A DNA stretch of 64,000 nucleotides from Sphingomonas sp. Leaf20 (GTDB lineage: Bacteria; Pseudomonadota; Alphaproteobacteria; Sphingomonadales; Sphingomonadaceae), in the NCBI RefSeq assembly GCF_001421535.1, contig NZ_LMKN01000008.1, forward strand, positions 140,855-204,854, written 5' to 3'. Of the stretch, positions 15,926-25,755 are shown in pieces (position 1 is the stretch's first letter; every line of letters starts with the position of its first letter). A model generated the notes under the pieces. The model did not search any database and was not told the DNA's origin. It saw nothing but the letters and a program-made list of their open reading frames with translations. The translations under genes and the position numbers were made by a program.

Positions 15926-17323
15926 GTGATCGAACCCGTTCCCATCGCCACCGGTCCGGCGCCGGCCGACGCCCGCGCCGAATTCTACGCGTTGCTCCGG
16001 CTGGCCAGCCCGCTGGTCGGGGCGAACCTGATCCAGATGGCGGTGTCCGCGGTCGACGTGATCTTCGTCGCGCGGCTCGGCACGGTCGATCTTGCCGCCG
16101 CGACGCTCGGCGTGTTCGTCTTCAACCTGCTGATGTTCGCGCTGATCGGGCTGACCAGCGCGGCGGCGCCGCTGATCGCTGCCGAACTCGGCCGTCGCGC
16201 GCATGCGGTGCGTGAGGTTCGGCGCAGCGTGCGGATGGCGCTGTGGCTCGGCATCCTCGGCTCGCTCCCCGTTATCCTGGTCCTCACGCAGGGCGAAACG
16301 CTGATGCGGCTCGCCGGGCAGGACCCGGAGGTCGCGCGTCGCGCCGGCCGGTTCATGACGATCATCGCCTTTGCACTGCTGCCCGGCGTGCTCGCGGGCG
16401 TCATGCGCACCGCGGCGGCGGCGCTCGGCCGGCCGGGCTGGGCGTTTCTCGTCACCGGGCTGTCGCTGCTCGTCGGCATCGCGTGCAACTGGCTGCTGGT
16501 GTTCGGCAATCTCGGCTTCCCCGCGCTCGGGCTGGAGGGCTCGGCGCTCGCCAGCGTTGCCAGCCTCGGCGTGATGATGATCGCGTACGGCGTGATCCTG
16601 ACGACCGACCGGCGGCTGCGGCGCTTCCACCTGTTCGGTCGCTGGTGGCGGACCGAATGGTCGCGCTTTCACGAGATCGTCCGGCTCGGCACGCCGATCA
16701 TGCTGACCTGGATCTTCGAAGGCGCGCTGTTCGGCGGCGCGGCGCTGCTGATGGGGTTGATCGGCGTCGCCGAGGTCGCGGCGCATGCGATCGCGCTGAA
16801 CATCGCCGCGGTCGCGTTCCAGGTGCCGTTCGGCGTCGCGCAGGCGGCGACGATCCGCGTCGGCATGGCGTATGGCGCACAGGACCGGGTCTGGATCGGC
16901 CGCGCGGGCAATGTCGCGCTGGTCGTCGGGATCGGCTTCATGGCGGCCAGCGCGCTGCTGATCTGGGCGGTGCCGCGGCTGATGATCGGCGTCTATGTCG
17001 ATCCCGACCTGCCGCAGAACGCGGTCGTCGTCGCGCTCGCGCTGCGGTTCCTCGGCGTGGCCGCAGTGTTCCAGCTCGTCGACGGCGCGCAGGCGGTCGC
17101 GGCAGGCGTGCTGCGCGGGTTGCAGGATACCCGGACGCCGATGCTGATCGCGCTGTTCGGCTATTGGGTGATCGGCTTCGGCACCGCGATCCTGCTCGGC
17201 TTCCGCACGCCGCTTTCAGGCGAGGGGGTGTGGTGGGGGCTGTTCGCGGGCCTTGCGGTGGTATCGGTGCTGCTGCTGTGGCGCTGGTCGCGACGCGAGC
17301 GGCTTGGGCTCGTCTCGGCCTGA
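15926..17323 (+). CDS. MATE family efflux transporter (NorM-like)
   Basis: This 465-residue inner-membrane protein has about 12 hydrophobic helices and the two-fold repeat of MATE exporters, which expel drugs or cationic compounds in exchange for Na+ or H+. Typical segments are ASPLVGANLIQMAVSAVDVIF, the helix-7 region RLGTPIMLTWIFEGALFGGA, IALNIAAVAFQVPFGVAQAA and DGAQAVAAGVLRGLQDTRTP. The start is taken as the GTG at 15926, with AGGGGCGAG upstream; an ATG at 15890 would add 12 residues. The substrate is unknown. It precedes groESL by 140 bases. Confidence 0.9.
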   Translation: MIEPVPIATGPAPADARAEFYALLRLASPLVGANLIQMAVSAVDVIFVARLGTVDLAAATLGVFVFNLLMFALIGLTSAAAPLIAAELGRRAHAVREVRRSVRMALWLGILGSLPVILVLTQGETLMRLAGQDPEVARRAGRFMTIIAFALLPGVLAGVMRTAAAALGRPGWAFLVTGLSLLVGIACNWLLVFGNLGFPALGLEGSALASVASLGVMMIAYGVILTTDRRLRRFHLFGRWWRTEWSRFHEIVRLGTPIMLTWIFEGALFGGAALLMGLIGVAEVAAHAIALNIAAVAFQVPFGVAQAATIRVGMAYGAQDRVWIGRAGNVALVVGIGFMAASALLIWAVPRLMIGVYVDPDLPQNAVVVALALRFLGVAAVFQLVDGAQAVAAGVLRGLQDTRTPMLIALFGYWVIGFGTAILLGFRTPLSGEGVWWGLFAGLAVVSVLLLWRWSRRERLGLVSA

Positions 17324-17367
17324 CCCGCGGATTGTACCGATTGACGCGATTTTCGTTTCGACGCCCG

Positions 17368-17396
17368 TTGACGATGGTCGGGGGGCGGCACATATG
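17368..17396 (+). promoter_or_regulatory. Candidate housekeeping promoter of groESL
   Basis: TTGACG at 17368-17373 and CATATG at 17391-17396 are separated by 17 bases, a good sigma-70-type spacing. Transcription would start around 17403, at the first base of the CIRCE operator. A second TTGACG occurs at 17341 without a well-placed -10. Confidence 0.65.
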
Positions 17397-17403
17397 ACGG
17401 CTG

Positions 17404-17430
17404 TTGGCACTCGATATCGTCGAGTGCCAG
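17404..17430 (+). promoter_or_regulatory. CIRCE operator (HrcA binding site) before groES
   Basis: TTGGCACTC, nine bases, GAGTGCCAG. Against the known CIRCE consensus TTAGCACTC-N9-GAGTGCTAA this differs at one position in the left arm and in the last three bases of the right, while GCACTC/GAGTGC is perfect and the 9-base spacing is exact. HrcA repression that is relieved on heat shock is expected. The site lies 33 bases before the groES start and at the predicted transcription start. hrcA is not in the window. Confidence 0.88.
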
Positions 17431-17463
17431 AAATCTGTCACAAACCTAAAGGACATGGATCCC

Positions 17464-17751
17464 ATGAACTTTCGTCCGTTGCACGACCGCGTGCTGGTGA
17501 AGCGCCTCGAAGCCGAAGAGAAGACGGCTGGCGGCATCATCATCCCCGACACCGCCAAGGAAAAGCCGCAGGAAGGCGAAGTCGTCGCCATCGGCACCGG
17601 CACCCGCGCCGAGAACGGCACGATCACGCCGCTCGACGTCAAGGCCGGCGACAAGATCCTGTTCGGCAAGTGGTCGGGCACCGAGGTCAAGGTGAACGGT
17701 GAGGACCTCCTCATCATGAAGGAATCGGACATCCTCGGGATCGTCGGCTAA
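17464..17751 (+). CDS. groES: GroES co-chaperonin
   Basis: A 95-residue cytosolic 10-kDa chaperonin that caps the GroEL ring. The mobile-loop region [22 protein letters not shown] and the C-terminal [14 protein letters not shown] are typical. AAAGGA lies 10 bases before the ATG at 17464, favouring it over the ATG at 17455. It is the first gene of the heat-shock operon; groEL follows after 99 bases that contain a palindromic repeat. Confidence 0.97.
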   Translation: MNFRPLHDRVLVKRLEAEEKTAGGIIIPDTAKEKPQEGEVVAIGTGTRAENGTITPLDVKAGDKILFGKWSGTEVKVNGEDLLIMKESDILGIVG

Positions 17752-17760
17752 CCACCTTCC

Positions 17761-19497
<1,737 letters not shown>

Positions 19498-19504
19498 TCT
19501 TGGA

Positions 19505-19528
19505 CCGGGGCAGGGCAACCTGCCCCGG
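19505..19528 (+). terminator. Hairpin after groEL
   Basis: A perfect 10-base-pair stem CCGGGGCAGG/CCTGCCCCGG with a GCAA tetraloop begins 8 bases after the groEL stop. No T-run follows, so it may protect the 3' end or act with the terminator at 19638 rather than terminate alone. Confidence 0.6.
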
Positions 19529-19637
19529 ACACAAGATCAGGACGGCCGGCGGGCTGGGCGGCGAAAGCCCCCAGTCCCGTCCGACGAAAAGGGCCGGCTT
19601 TGCCGGTCCTCCGTTCCGACCAAGACGACCCAAAGCA

Positions 19638-19667
19638 AAAGGGCCGGGGATCGCTCCCCGGCCCTTT
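19638..19667. terminator. Bidirectional terminator between groEL and manC
   Basis: AAAGGGCCGGGGA and TCCCCGGCCCTTT form a 13-base-pair stem with a TCGC loop. On the plus strand it ends in TTTGTCC; on the minus strand in TTTTGCTTT. It lies 29 bases past the manC stop and 140 past groEL, and can serve both convergent units. Confidence 0.82.
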
Positions 19668-19695
19668 GTCCGTTTCGAGTATTGGCGAAGAGGCC

Positions 19696-20772
19696 TCAGC
19701 GGTCCTTCATCGCCGCGATCAGCTTCTTCACTTCCTGGCTGCGACCGCGCGGCATGATCAGCACGTCGTTGCCGCTCGCCACCACGATCAGGTCCTCGAC
19801 CCCGACGAGCGCGACCTTGACGCCGTCGCTGCGCACCAGGCAGTTCTTCGTATCGATCGCCAGCACGCTGCCATCGCCATCGCCGCGATGCGCATTGCCA
19901 TGCTCGTCACGCTCGCTGATCGCGTGCAGCGCGTCCCAGCTGCCGACGTCGTTCCAGCCCATCGCCACTGGTATCACCGCGACGCGGTCCGCCTTTTCCA
20001 TCACGGCATAGTCGATCGAGTCATCGGGCGACGCCGCAAAGGCCTCGGCATCCGGATAGATCCGCGTGCCTTCGCGGCGGGCGAGCCTCATCGCATCGGT
20101 CGTCGCGACCAAGATACCGGGATCATGCTGCGCGAGCGCGGCGAGATAGGCGTCGGCGCGGAACAGGAAGATGCCGCCATTCCAGGCATGATCGCCCGAG
20201 GCGAGCATCGCCTGCGCCTTATCGAGCGGCGGCTTTTCGACGAACCGCGCGACGCGGTGGACGCCCGCGGCCAGTTCCTCGCCGACCTGGATCCAGCCAT
20301 AGCCGATCTCGGGTGCGTCGGGCGCGATGCCGAACGTCACCAGCCAGCCCTGCGCGACCATCGGTAACGCCGCGGCGATCGCGGCGTGGAAGGCGGGCAG
20401 GTCGGCGATGACGTGATCGGACGGCATGACGAGCAGCGCATCGCCGCTGCCGGCACCCGTCTCACCCGCGGCGATCGCCGCCAGCGCGATCGCCGGCGCG
20501 GTGTTGCGCCCCGTCGGTTCGAGGATCAGCGCCTGCGCCTCGGCACCTGCGGTCTTCAGCTGCTCCTCGACCAGATCGGCATGCGCGGCATTCGCCACGA
20601 CGATCGGCGCGGCGAAGCGTTCGCCCCGGGCGCGGCCCGCGGTCAGTTGCAGCATGCTTTCTTCGGCGGTAAGCGCAAGCATCTGCTTGGGCATCTCGGG
20701 TCGCGACATCGGCCACAGCCGTGTTCCGGAGCCGCCTGACAGAATCACCGGAATAATCGTTCGAACCGTCAT
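19696..20772 (-). CDS. manC: Mannose-1-phosphate guanylyltransferase, short form
   Basis: It makes GDP-mannose from mannose-1-phosphate and GTP, the donor for mannose in exopolysaccharide and other glycans. The nucleotidyltransferase signature GGSGTRLWPMSR is near residue 13, with FVEKPPLDKA and HAWNGGIFLFRAD further on. At 358 residues it lacks the C-terminal phosphomannose isomerase domain of type II enzymes. GGAGG lies 4 bases before the ATG at 20772; an upstream in-frame start at 20790 is less likely. It is divergent from the EpsB-type transferase, which suggests a role in that exopolysaccharide. Confidence 0.92.
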   Translation of the reverse strand: MTVRTIIPVILSGGSGTRLWPMSRPEMPKQMLALTAEESMLQLTAGRARGERFAAPIVVANAAHADLVEEQLKTAGAEAQALILEPTGRNTAPAIALAAIAAGETGAGSGDALLVMPSDHVIADLPAFHAAIAAALPMVAQGWLVTFGIAPDAPEIGYGWIQVGEELAAGVHRVARFVEKPPLDKAQAMLASGDHAWNGGIFLFRADAYLAALAQHDPGILVATTDAMRLARREGTRIYPDAEAFAASPDDSIDYAVMEKADRVAVIPVAMGWNDVGSWDALHAISERDEHGNAHRGDGDGSVLAIDTKNCLVRSDGVKVALVGVEDLIVVASGNDVLIMPRGRSQEVKKLIAAMKDR

Positions 20773-20870
20773 GCATCCTCCATCGGCCATGACCTATAAC
20801 GGCCATTCCGGCCCTGCCAATCGTCAAGCCCGCCAGCTTCGGATCATATTCAGAGTTTGTTGGTGAAATT

Positions 20871-20908
20871 CTGTCAAACGAACGCCCACGTGTCGGTTGC
20901 GTTTACAG
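20871..20908. promoter_or_regulatory. Dyad in the manC-epsB intergenic region
   Basis: CTGTCAAACG (20871-20880) and CGTTTACAG (20900-20908) form an inverted repeat with one missing base, 19 bases apart, in the 161-base region shared by the divergent manC and EpsB-type genes. Its symmetry suggests a regulator site; PrsR, encoded in the downstream operon, is a natural candidate. This is inference from symmetry and position only. I see no convincing sigma-54 -24/-12 element next to it. Confidence 0.35.
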
Positions 20909-20933
20909 ACACCCTGTCGGGATGCGCCAAGCC

Positions 20934-22322
20934 ATGGTCAGGCTCTTCAAACATTACGTCCCCTATGCGGTCCTGCTGCTTGGCTTTGTCGACGCGATTC
21001 TCCTGATCTGCGCCGCCGAGATCGGCTGGGTCGTTCGCGCCCGGCAGATCGGGATGGAGGTCGAGCCGATATCGACGCGCATCGCACAACTGGTGACGTT
21101 TGCCGCCTCGCTGCAGATCGCGCTGATTGCGGTGGGGGCCTATGGTGTGGCGTCGTTCCTGTCGTTGCGGTTCGCCGCGGCACGTCTTGCCGTCGCGTTC
21201 TCGCTGGGCGTCATCTTCCTGTCGCTCATCTTCTTTCTGGTACCGGCATTGACGTTCTGGCGGTCGAACCTCCTGTACGCGACGGTGATCGCAGCGGTGC
21301 TGCTGGTGACGGTACGGGCCGTGCTCGGGCGGGCCTTTGGCGGCGATACGTTCAAGCGGCGCATCATCGTGCTGGGCGCAGGTAGGCGGGCGGCGCGGAT
21401 ACGGGCACTTTCCGAACAGCCGGGCATCAACTTCGTCGTGGCCGGGTTCGTCGCGATGGGCGAACCCGGCGCGGTGATTGACGGCGCGATTCCCCGCGAG
21501 GACATTCCCAATCTTTCGGCGCACATCGTCGATCACAATGCGAGCGAAGTCGTGCTCGCGCTCGAGGAGCGGCGTAACGCGCTGCCGCTGAAGGACCTGC
21601 TGCGCGTCCGGACGACCGGCGTCCAGGTCAGCGAGATCTCGAGCTTTCTCGAGCGCGAGACCGGGCGGATCGATCTCAACAGCGTCAACCCGTCCTGGCT
21701 GATCTTCTCCGACGGGTTTGCGAGCGGGCGGATGTTGTCGAGCGTGTTCAAGCGGGCGTTCGATATCGTCGCCAGCCTGATCCTGCTTACGATCACGCTC
21801 CCGGTGATCCTGCTGACGGCGCTGGCGATCAAGGCGGAGTCGCGGGGGCCGGCCTTTTACAGGCAGCGGCGCGTCGGGCTGTACAATCAGGATTTCGACA
21901 TCCTGAAGCTTCGATCGATGCGGCAGGATGCGGAGGTTGCGGGCGAAGCGGTATGGGCGGCGGAGCAGGATCCGCGGATCACGCGCATCGGCCGGCTGAT
22001 CCGCAAGGTGCGGATCGACGAGCTGCCGCAGACATGGACCGTGCTGCGCGGGGAGATGAGTTTCGTCGGCCCGCGCCCCGAACGGCCGCAGTTCGTCGAC
22101 CAGCTCGAGGAGCAGTTACCCTATTATGCCGAGCGGCACATGGTGAAGCCGGGCATCACTGGCTGGGCGCAGATCAACTATCCCTATGGCGCGTCGATCG
22201 ACGATGCCCGGCACAAGCTCGAATATGACCTTTACTACGCCAAGAACTATTCGCCGTTTCTCGACATGCTGATCCTGTTGCAGACGCTTCGGGTGGTGAT
22301 TTGGCCGGGCGGGGCGCGGTGA
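20934..22322 (+). CDS. EpsB-type sugar transferase (exosortase A-associated)
   Basis: This 462-residue membrane protein is a polyprenyl-phosphate sugar-1-phosphate transferase that starts exopolysaccharide repeat units. Residues 1-140 hold four or five membrane helices, followed by a nucleotide-fold-like domain (RRIIVLGAGRRAARIRAL) and the C-terminal bacterial sugar transferase domain with FKRAFDIVASLILL, KLRSMR, RIDELPQ, SFVGPRPERP and KPGITGWAQINYPYG. It matches the TIGR03013-type family tied to PEP-CTERM/exosortase loci. The ATG at 20934 (MVRLFKHYVPY) fits the family better than the ATG at 20922. It overlaps prsK by one base (TGATG). Confidence 0.88.
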   Translation: MVRLFKHYVPYAVLLLGFVDAILLICAAEIGWVVRARQIGMEVEPISTRIAQLVTFAASLQIALIAVGAYGVASFLSLRFAAARLAVAFSLGVIFLSLIFFLVPALTFWRSNLLYATVIAAVLLVTVRAVLGRAFGGDTFKRRIIVLGAGRRAARIRALSEQPGINFVVAGFVAMGEPGAVIDGAIPREDIPNLSAHIVDHNASEVVLALEERRNALPLKDLLRVRTTGVQVSEISSFLERETGRIDLNSVNPSWLIFSDGFASGRMLSSVFKRAFDIVASLILLTITLPVILLTALAIKAESRGPAFYRQRRVGLYNQDFDILKLRSMRQDAEVAGEAVWAAEQDPRITRIGRLIRKVRIDELPQTWTVLRGEMSFVGPRPERPQFVDQLEEQLPYYAERHMVKPGITGWAQINYPYGASIDDARHKLEYDLYYAKNYSPFLDMLILLQTLRVVIWPGGAR

Positions 22323-24385
22323 TGATGGCGGCGGGAATATTGTGGAGCCACGCGTTTGCGGGGCTGTTGTTCGGGCTGCTGGCGGTCATGCAGGCGCGGC
22401 GTCCGGCGGGGACCTGGCCGCGCGCGGCGTTCGTCGCGGCGCTGGGGTTGAGCGCGTTATGCGCGCTCGCGGTGTCCGGGATCGGCGCGGGCGACGTCAG
22501 CACGCGGATCGCCGAGAGCGCGCGCAACATCGCCTGGCTGGGCTTCATGTTCGCGCTGGCGCGACGCGACCGGGCCGCCACGCTCGCGCTGAGCGCAGTG
22601 TATGTCGCTGTAATCGCAACCGCGGTGATCGCCGCGGGGATGGCCGTCGTCGCGCTGGTGCCGATGCCCGAGAGCGCGCTCGCCGCGCTCGACAGCGCGC
22701 GGCTGGTCTTCGGGATGATGGTCGCGGTCAGCGCGCTCGTCCTCGTCAACCACCTCTATCAGGCGCATGCCGCCGCCGCTGTGGGCGCGGGTCGGATACG
22801 CCTCGTCCTGATCGCGCTGGGGGTGCTGTGGACGGTCGATCTCGTGACGTTCGGGGTGAGTTTGATAGGGACGACACAGGCCGGTGCAGTGATGCTGACC
22901 CGGGGCCTGGTGATGATCGGAGTGGCGTTGGCGCTGCTCGTCGCGGTCAATCGCAGCGGCGATGCACCGCTGGCGCTGTCGCGGCCGATTGCGACCCGCT
23001 CGCTCGGCGCGATCGCGCTGATCCTCTATGGCGGGATGACGCTGGTCGCGACGCAGGTCGCGGACAGCTATGCCGGGCCCTATGCGCGCCTCGTCCAGAC
23101 CGCGATCATCTGCGGATCGACCGCCGCGCTGCTGACGCTGCTGGCGACGCCGTGGCTGCGCGCCTGGACGCAGGTCACGGTCGCCAAGCACCTGTTCCGG
23201 CATCGCTACGACTACCGCGCCGAGTGGCAGCGCTTTACCGACACGCTCGGATCGCCGGGCCGGACCGCCGAGACGCTGGAATGCCGCGTCATCAAGGCGG
23301 TCGCGGACATCACCGCATCGCCTGCGGGGCTGTTGCTGGTAGCCGATGGCGATCGCGACGGCGCGCTGCGTACGGCGACCGGCTGGAACTGGGCGCATGG
23401 GGGGCATGACGCCGATCCCGACGCCGCGGTCGCGCTGGACCTGCACGAACGCGCGCACATCGTCGAACTCGATTCGATCCGCAACGGCAGCGCCCCCGAC
23501 GAGACGCGGTCGCGCATCCCCGGCTGGCTGCTCGCGTGTCGTGAGGCGTGGGCGATCGTCCCGCTGGTCCACGGCGGCACGATGGTCGGGGCGATCGTGC
23601 TCGCGCGGCCGCCCGTCGACCGCTCGCTCGACTGGGAGGATTTCGACCTGTTGCGCGTCGCGGGCCGCCAGGCCGCGAGCTATCTGGCGGAGGATCGCGC
23701 GCACAGCGCACTCGCCGATGCGCAGCGCTTCGACGAGTTCAACCGCCGCTTCGCGTTCATCCTCCACGACATCAAGAACCTCGTCAGCCAGCTGAGCCTG
23801 GTCGCGCGCAACGCCGAACGCCATGCCGAAAACCCGGAATTCCGCGTCGACATGATCGCGACGTTGAAGGAATCCGCGGACCGCATGAACATCCTGCTCG
23901 CGCGCCTGTCGCAGCATCATGTCACGCGCGACGAACCGGTGCAGCCGATCGAGGTCGGCGCGCTGATCGAACGCGTCGCGGCAACGCACCGGCTGCTGCA
24001 CCCCGTCACGACGCGGGTATCGGCGGCGACGTTCGCGACCGCGCAGGCGGGGCGGCTCGAACAGGTGCTCGGGCATCTCGTCCAGAACGCGATCGAGGCG
24101 AGTGCGGCGGGGGACGCGGTCCTGCTGTCGGTCGAGACGGCCGGGCGCTCGGTCGTCGTCGACGTCGTCGATCACGGGTGCGGGATGAGCGCGGGGTTCG
24201 TCCGCGACCAGCTGTTCAAGCCGTTCGTCTCGTCCAAGCCGACGGGGTTCGGGATCGGGGCTTGCGAGGCGCTGCAACTCGTGCGCGAGATGCGCGGAAC
24301 GCTGGAGGTGAACAGCCATGAGGGAGAGGGGACGCGGTTCCGCATCCGCCTGCCGATCGCGGACGTGATGGAGGTAGCGGCATGA
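22322..24385 (+). CDS. prsK: PrsK-type membrane sensor histidine kinase
   Basis: A 687-residue kinase. The first ~285 residues form a multi-helix membrane domain, followed by a GAF-like sensor region (ITASPAGLLLVADGD ... WAIVPLVHGGTMVGAIVLARP) and a kinase core. The phosphoacceptor is His482 in FILHDIKNLVSQLSL, the typical unusual H-box of PrsK. The ATPase domain has VLGHLVQNAIEAS, VVDHGCGMS and TGFGIGACEALQLV. Family knowledge: PrsK pairs with PrsR in PEP-CTERM/exosortase bacteria and controls exopolysaccharide and surface protein genes. Its start overlaps the preceding stop and its stop overlaps prsR (ATGA). Confidence 0.88.
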   Translation: MMAAGILWSHAFAGLLFGLLAVMQARRPAGTWPRAAFVAALGLSALCALAVSGIGAGDVSTRIAESARNIAWLGFMFALARRDRAATLALSAVYVAVIATAVIAAGMAVVALVPMPESALAALDSARLVFGMMVAVSALVLVNHLYQAHAAAAVGAGRIRLVLIALGVLWTVDLVTFGVSLIGTTQAGAVMLTRGLVMIGVALALLVAVNRSGDAPLALSRPIATRSLGAIALILYGGMTLVATQVADSYAGPYARLVQTAIICGSTAALLTLLATPWLRAWTQVTVAKHLFRHRYDYRAEWQRFTDTLGSPGRTAETLECRVIKAVADITASPAGLLLVADGDRDGALRTATGWNWAHGGHDADPDAAVALDLHERAHIVELDSIRNGSAPDETRSRIPGWLLACREAWAIVPLVHGGTMVGAIVLARPPVDRSLDWEDFDLLRVAGRQAASYLAEDRAHSALADAQRFDEFNRRFAFILHDIKNLVSQLSLVARNAERHAENPEFRVDMIATLKESADRMNILLARLSQHHVTRDEPVQPIEVGALIERVAATHRLLHPVTTRVSAATFATAQAGRLEQVLGHLVQNAIEASAAGDAVLLSVETAGRSVVVDVVDHGCGMSAGFVRDQLFKPFVSSKPTGFGIGACEALQLVREMRGTLEVNSHEGEGTRFRIRLPIADVMEVAA

Positions 24386-25755
24386 GCGGCGACGGGTCTT
24401 CGGGCGGGGCGCGGCCGGTCTTGCTGATCGTCGAGGACGATATCGGACTGCAGCGTCAGCTGCGCTGGGTGTATGACGGCTATGAGATCGTCGTTGCGAG
24501 CGACCGGGCGCAGGCGATCGACGCGGTCCGCGCGCATGAGCCCGCGGTCGTCACGCTCGACCTCGGCCTGCCACCCGATCCCGACGGCGTGACCGAAGGC
24601 TTTGCAACGCTGCGCGAAATCCTCGCGCTCAAACCCGATACCAAGGTCATCGTCGCATCGGGGCACGGTGCCCGGCAAAGCGCGCTGACCGCGATCGCCG
24701 ACGGCGCCTGGGATTTCTATGCCAAGCCGATCGATATCGATGCGCTCGGACTGATCGTCGCACGCGCGTTCCACGTCCATGCGCTCGAAGCGGAAAACCG
24801 GCGGCTCGCGGCGCGCAACGCCAATGCGGGCTTTGGCGGCCTGATCGCGGCGTCGCCCGAAATGGCGGCGGTGACGCGGACGCTGGAGCGGGTCGCGCCC
24901 GCCGATGTCTCAGTGATGCTGCTCGGTGCGAGCGGGACGGGCAAGGAACTGCTGGCGCGCGGGCTGCACGATGCATCGCCGCGCGCGCAGGGCCGGTTCG
25001 TCGCGATCAACTGCGCCGCGATTCCCGAGACGCTGCTCGAAAGCGAGCTGTTCGGGCACGAGAAGGGCGCGTTCACGGGCGCGATCAAGACGACCGAGGG
25101 GAAGATCGAACAGGCCGCGGGCGGCACGCTGTTCCTCGACGAGATCGGTGACGTTCCGCTCGCGTTGCAGGTCAAGCTTCTGCGATTCCTGCAAGAACGG
25201 GTGATCGAGCGCGTCGGCGGGCGCAAGGCGATCGCCGTCGACACGCGGATCGTCTGCGCAACGCATCAGAATGTCGACGCGATGGTCGCGGCGGGGCGGT
25301 TTCGCGAGGATCTCTATTACCGGCTCGCCGAGATCGTCGTCCGGATTCCGACGCTCGCCGAACGCAGCGGCGATGCAGGCGTGCTGGCGCGTCACTTCAT
25401 CCTCAAACATGCCAAGGCGATGAACACAGGGGTGACCGGCCTCGCCGCCGATGCGCGCGCCGCGATCGACGGCTGGGGCTGGCCCGGCAACGTCCGCGAG
25501 CTCGAAAACCGGATCAAGCGCGCGGTGATCATGGCGGACGGCAAGCTGATCACCGCAGCCGATCTCGATCTCGACAGCACCGCCGACGACGCGGATGCGC
25601 TGAACCTGCGCGCGGCGCGCGAGGTCGCCGACCGCGAGGCGATCCGCCGTGCGCTGGCGCGTGCCGAGGGCAACATCTCGGGCGCGGCGCGGATGCTGGG
25701 GATCAGTCGGCCGACGCTGTACGATCTGCTCAAAAGCTATGACCTGCATGGCTGA
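24382..25755 (+). CDS. prsR: PrsR-type sigma-54-dependent response regulator
   Basis: A 457-residue NtrC-like activator. The N-terminal receiver has phosphoacceptor Asp60 in VTLDLGLPPD and the Lys of FYAKPIDID. The central AAA+ domain has Walker A GASGTGKE, the sigma-54 contact loop GAFTGA and Walker B GGTLFLDEIGD. The C-terminal Fis-type helix-turn-helix reads GNISGAARMLGISRPTLYDLL. It should activate RpoN-dependent promoters in response to PrsK. rpoN is not in the window. It overlaps prsK by ATGA and the next gene by 8 bases. Confidence 0.9.
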   Translation: MSGDGSSGGARPVLLIVEDDIGLQRQLRWVYDGYEIVVASDRAQAIDAVRAHEPAVVTLDLGLPPDPDGVTEGFATLREILALKPDTKVIVASGHGARQSALTAIADGAWDFYAKPIDIDALGLIVARAFHVHALEAENRRLAARNANAGFGGLIAASPEMAAVTRTLERVAPADVSVMLLGASGTGKELLARGLHDASPRAQGRFVAINCAAIPETLLESELFGHEKGAFTGAIKTTEGKIEQAAGGTLFLDEIGDVPLALQVKLLRFLQERVIERVGGRKAIAVDTRIVCATHQNVDAMVAAGRFREDLYYRLAEIVVRIPTLAERSGDAGVLARHFILKHAKAMNTGVTGLAADARAAIDGWGWPGNVRELENRIKRAVIMADGKLITAADLDLDSTADDADALNLRAAREVADREAIRRALARAEGNISGAARMLGISRPTLYDLLKSYDLHG

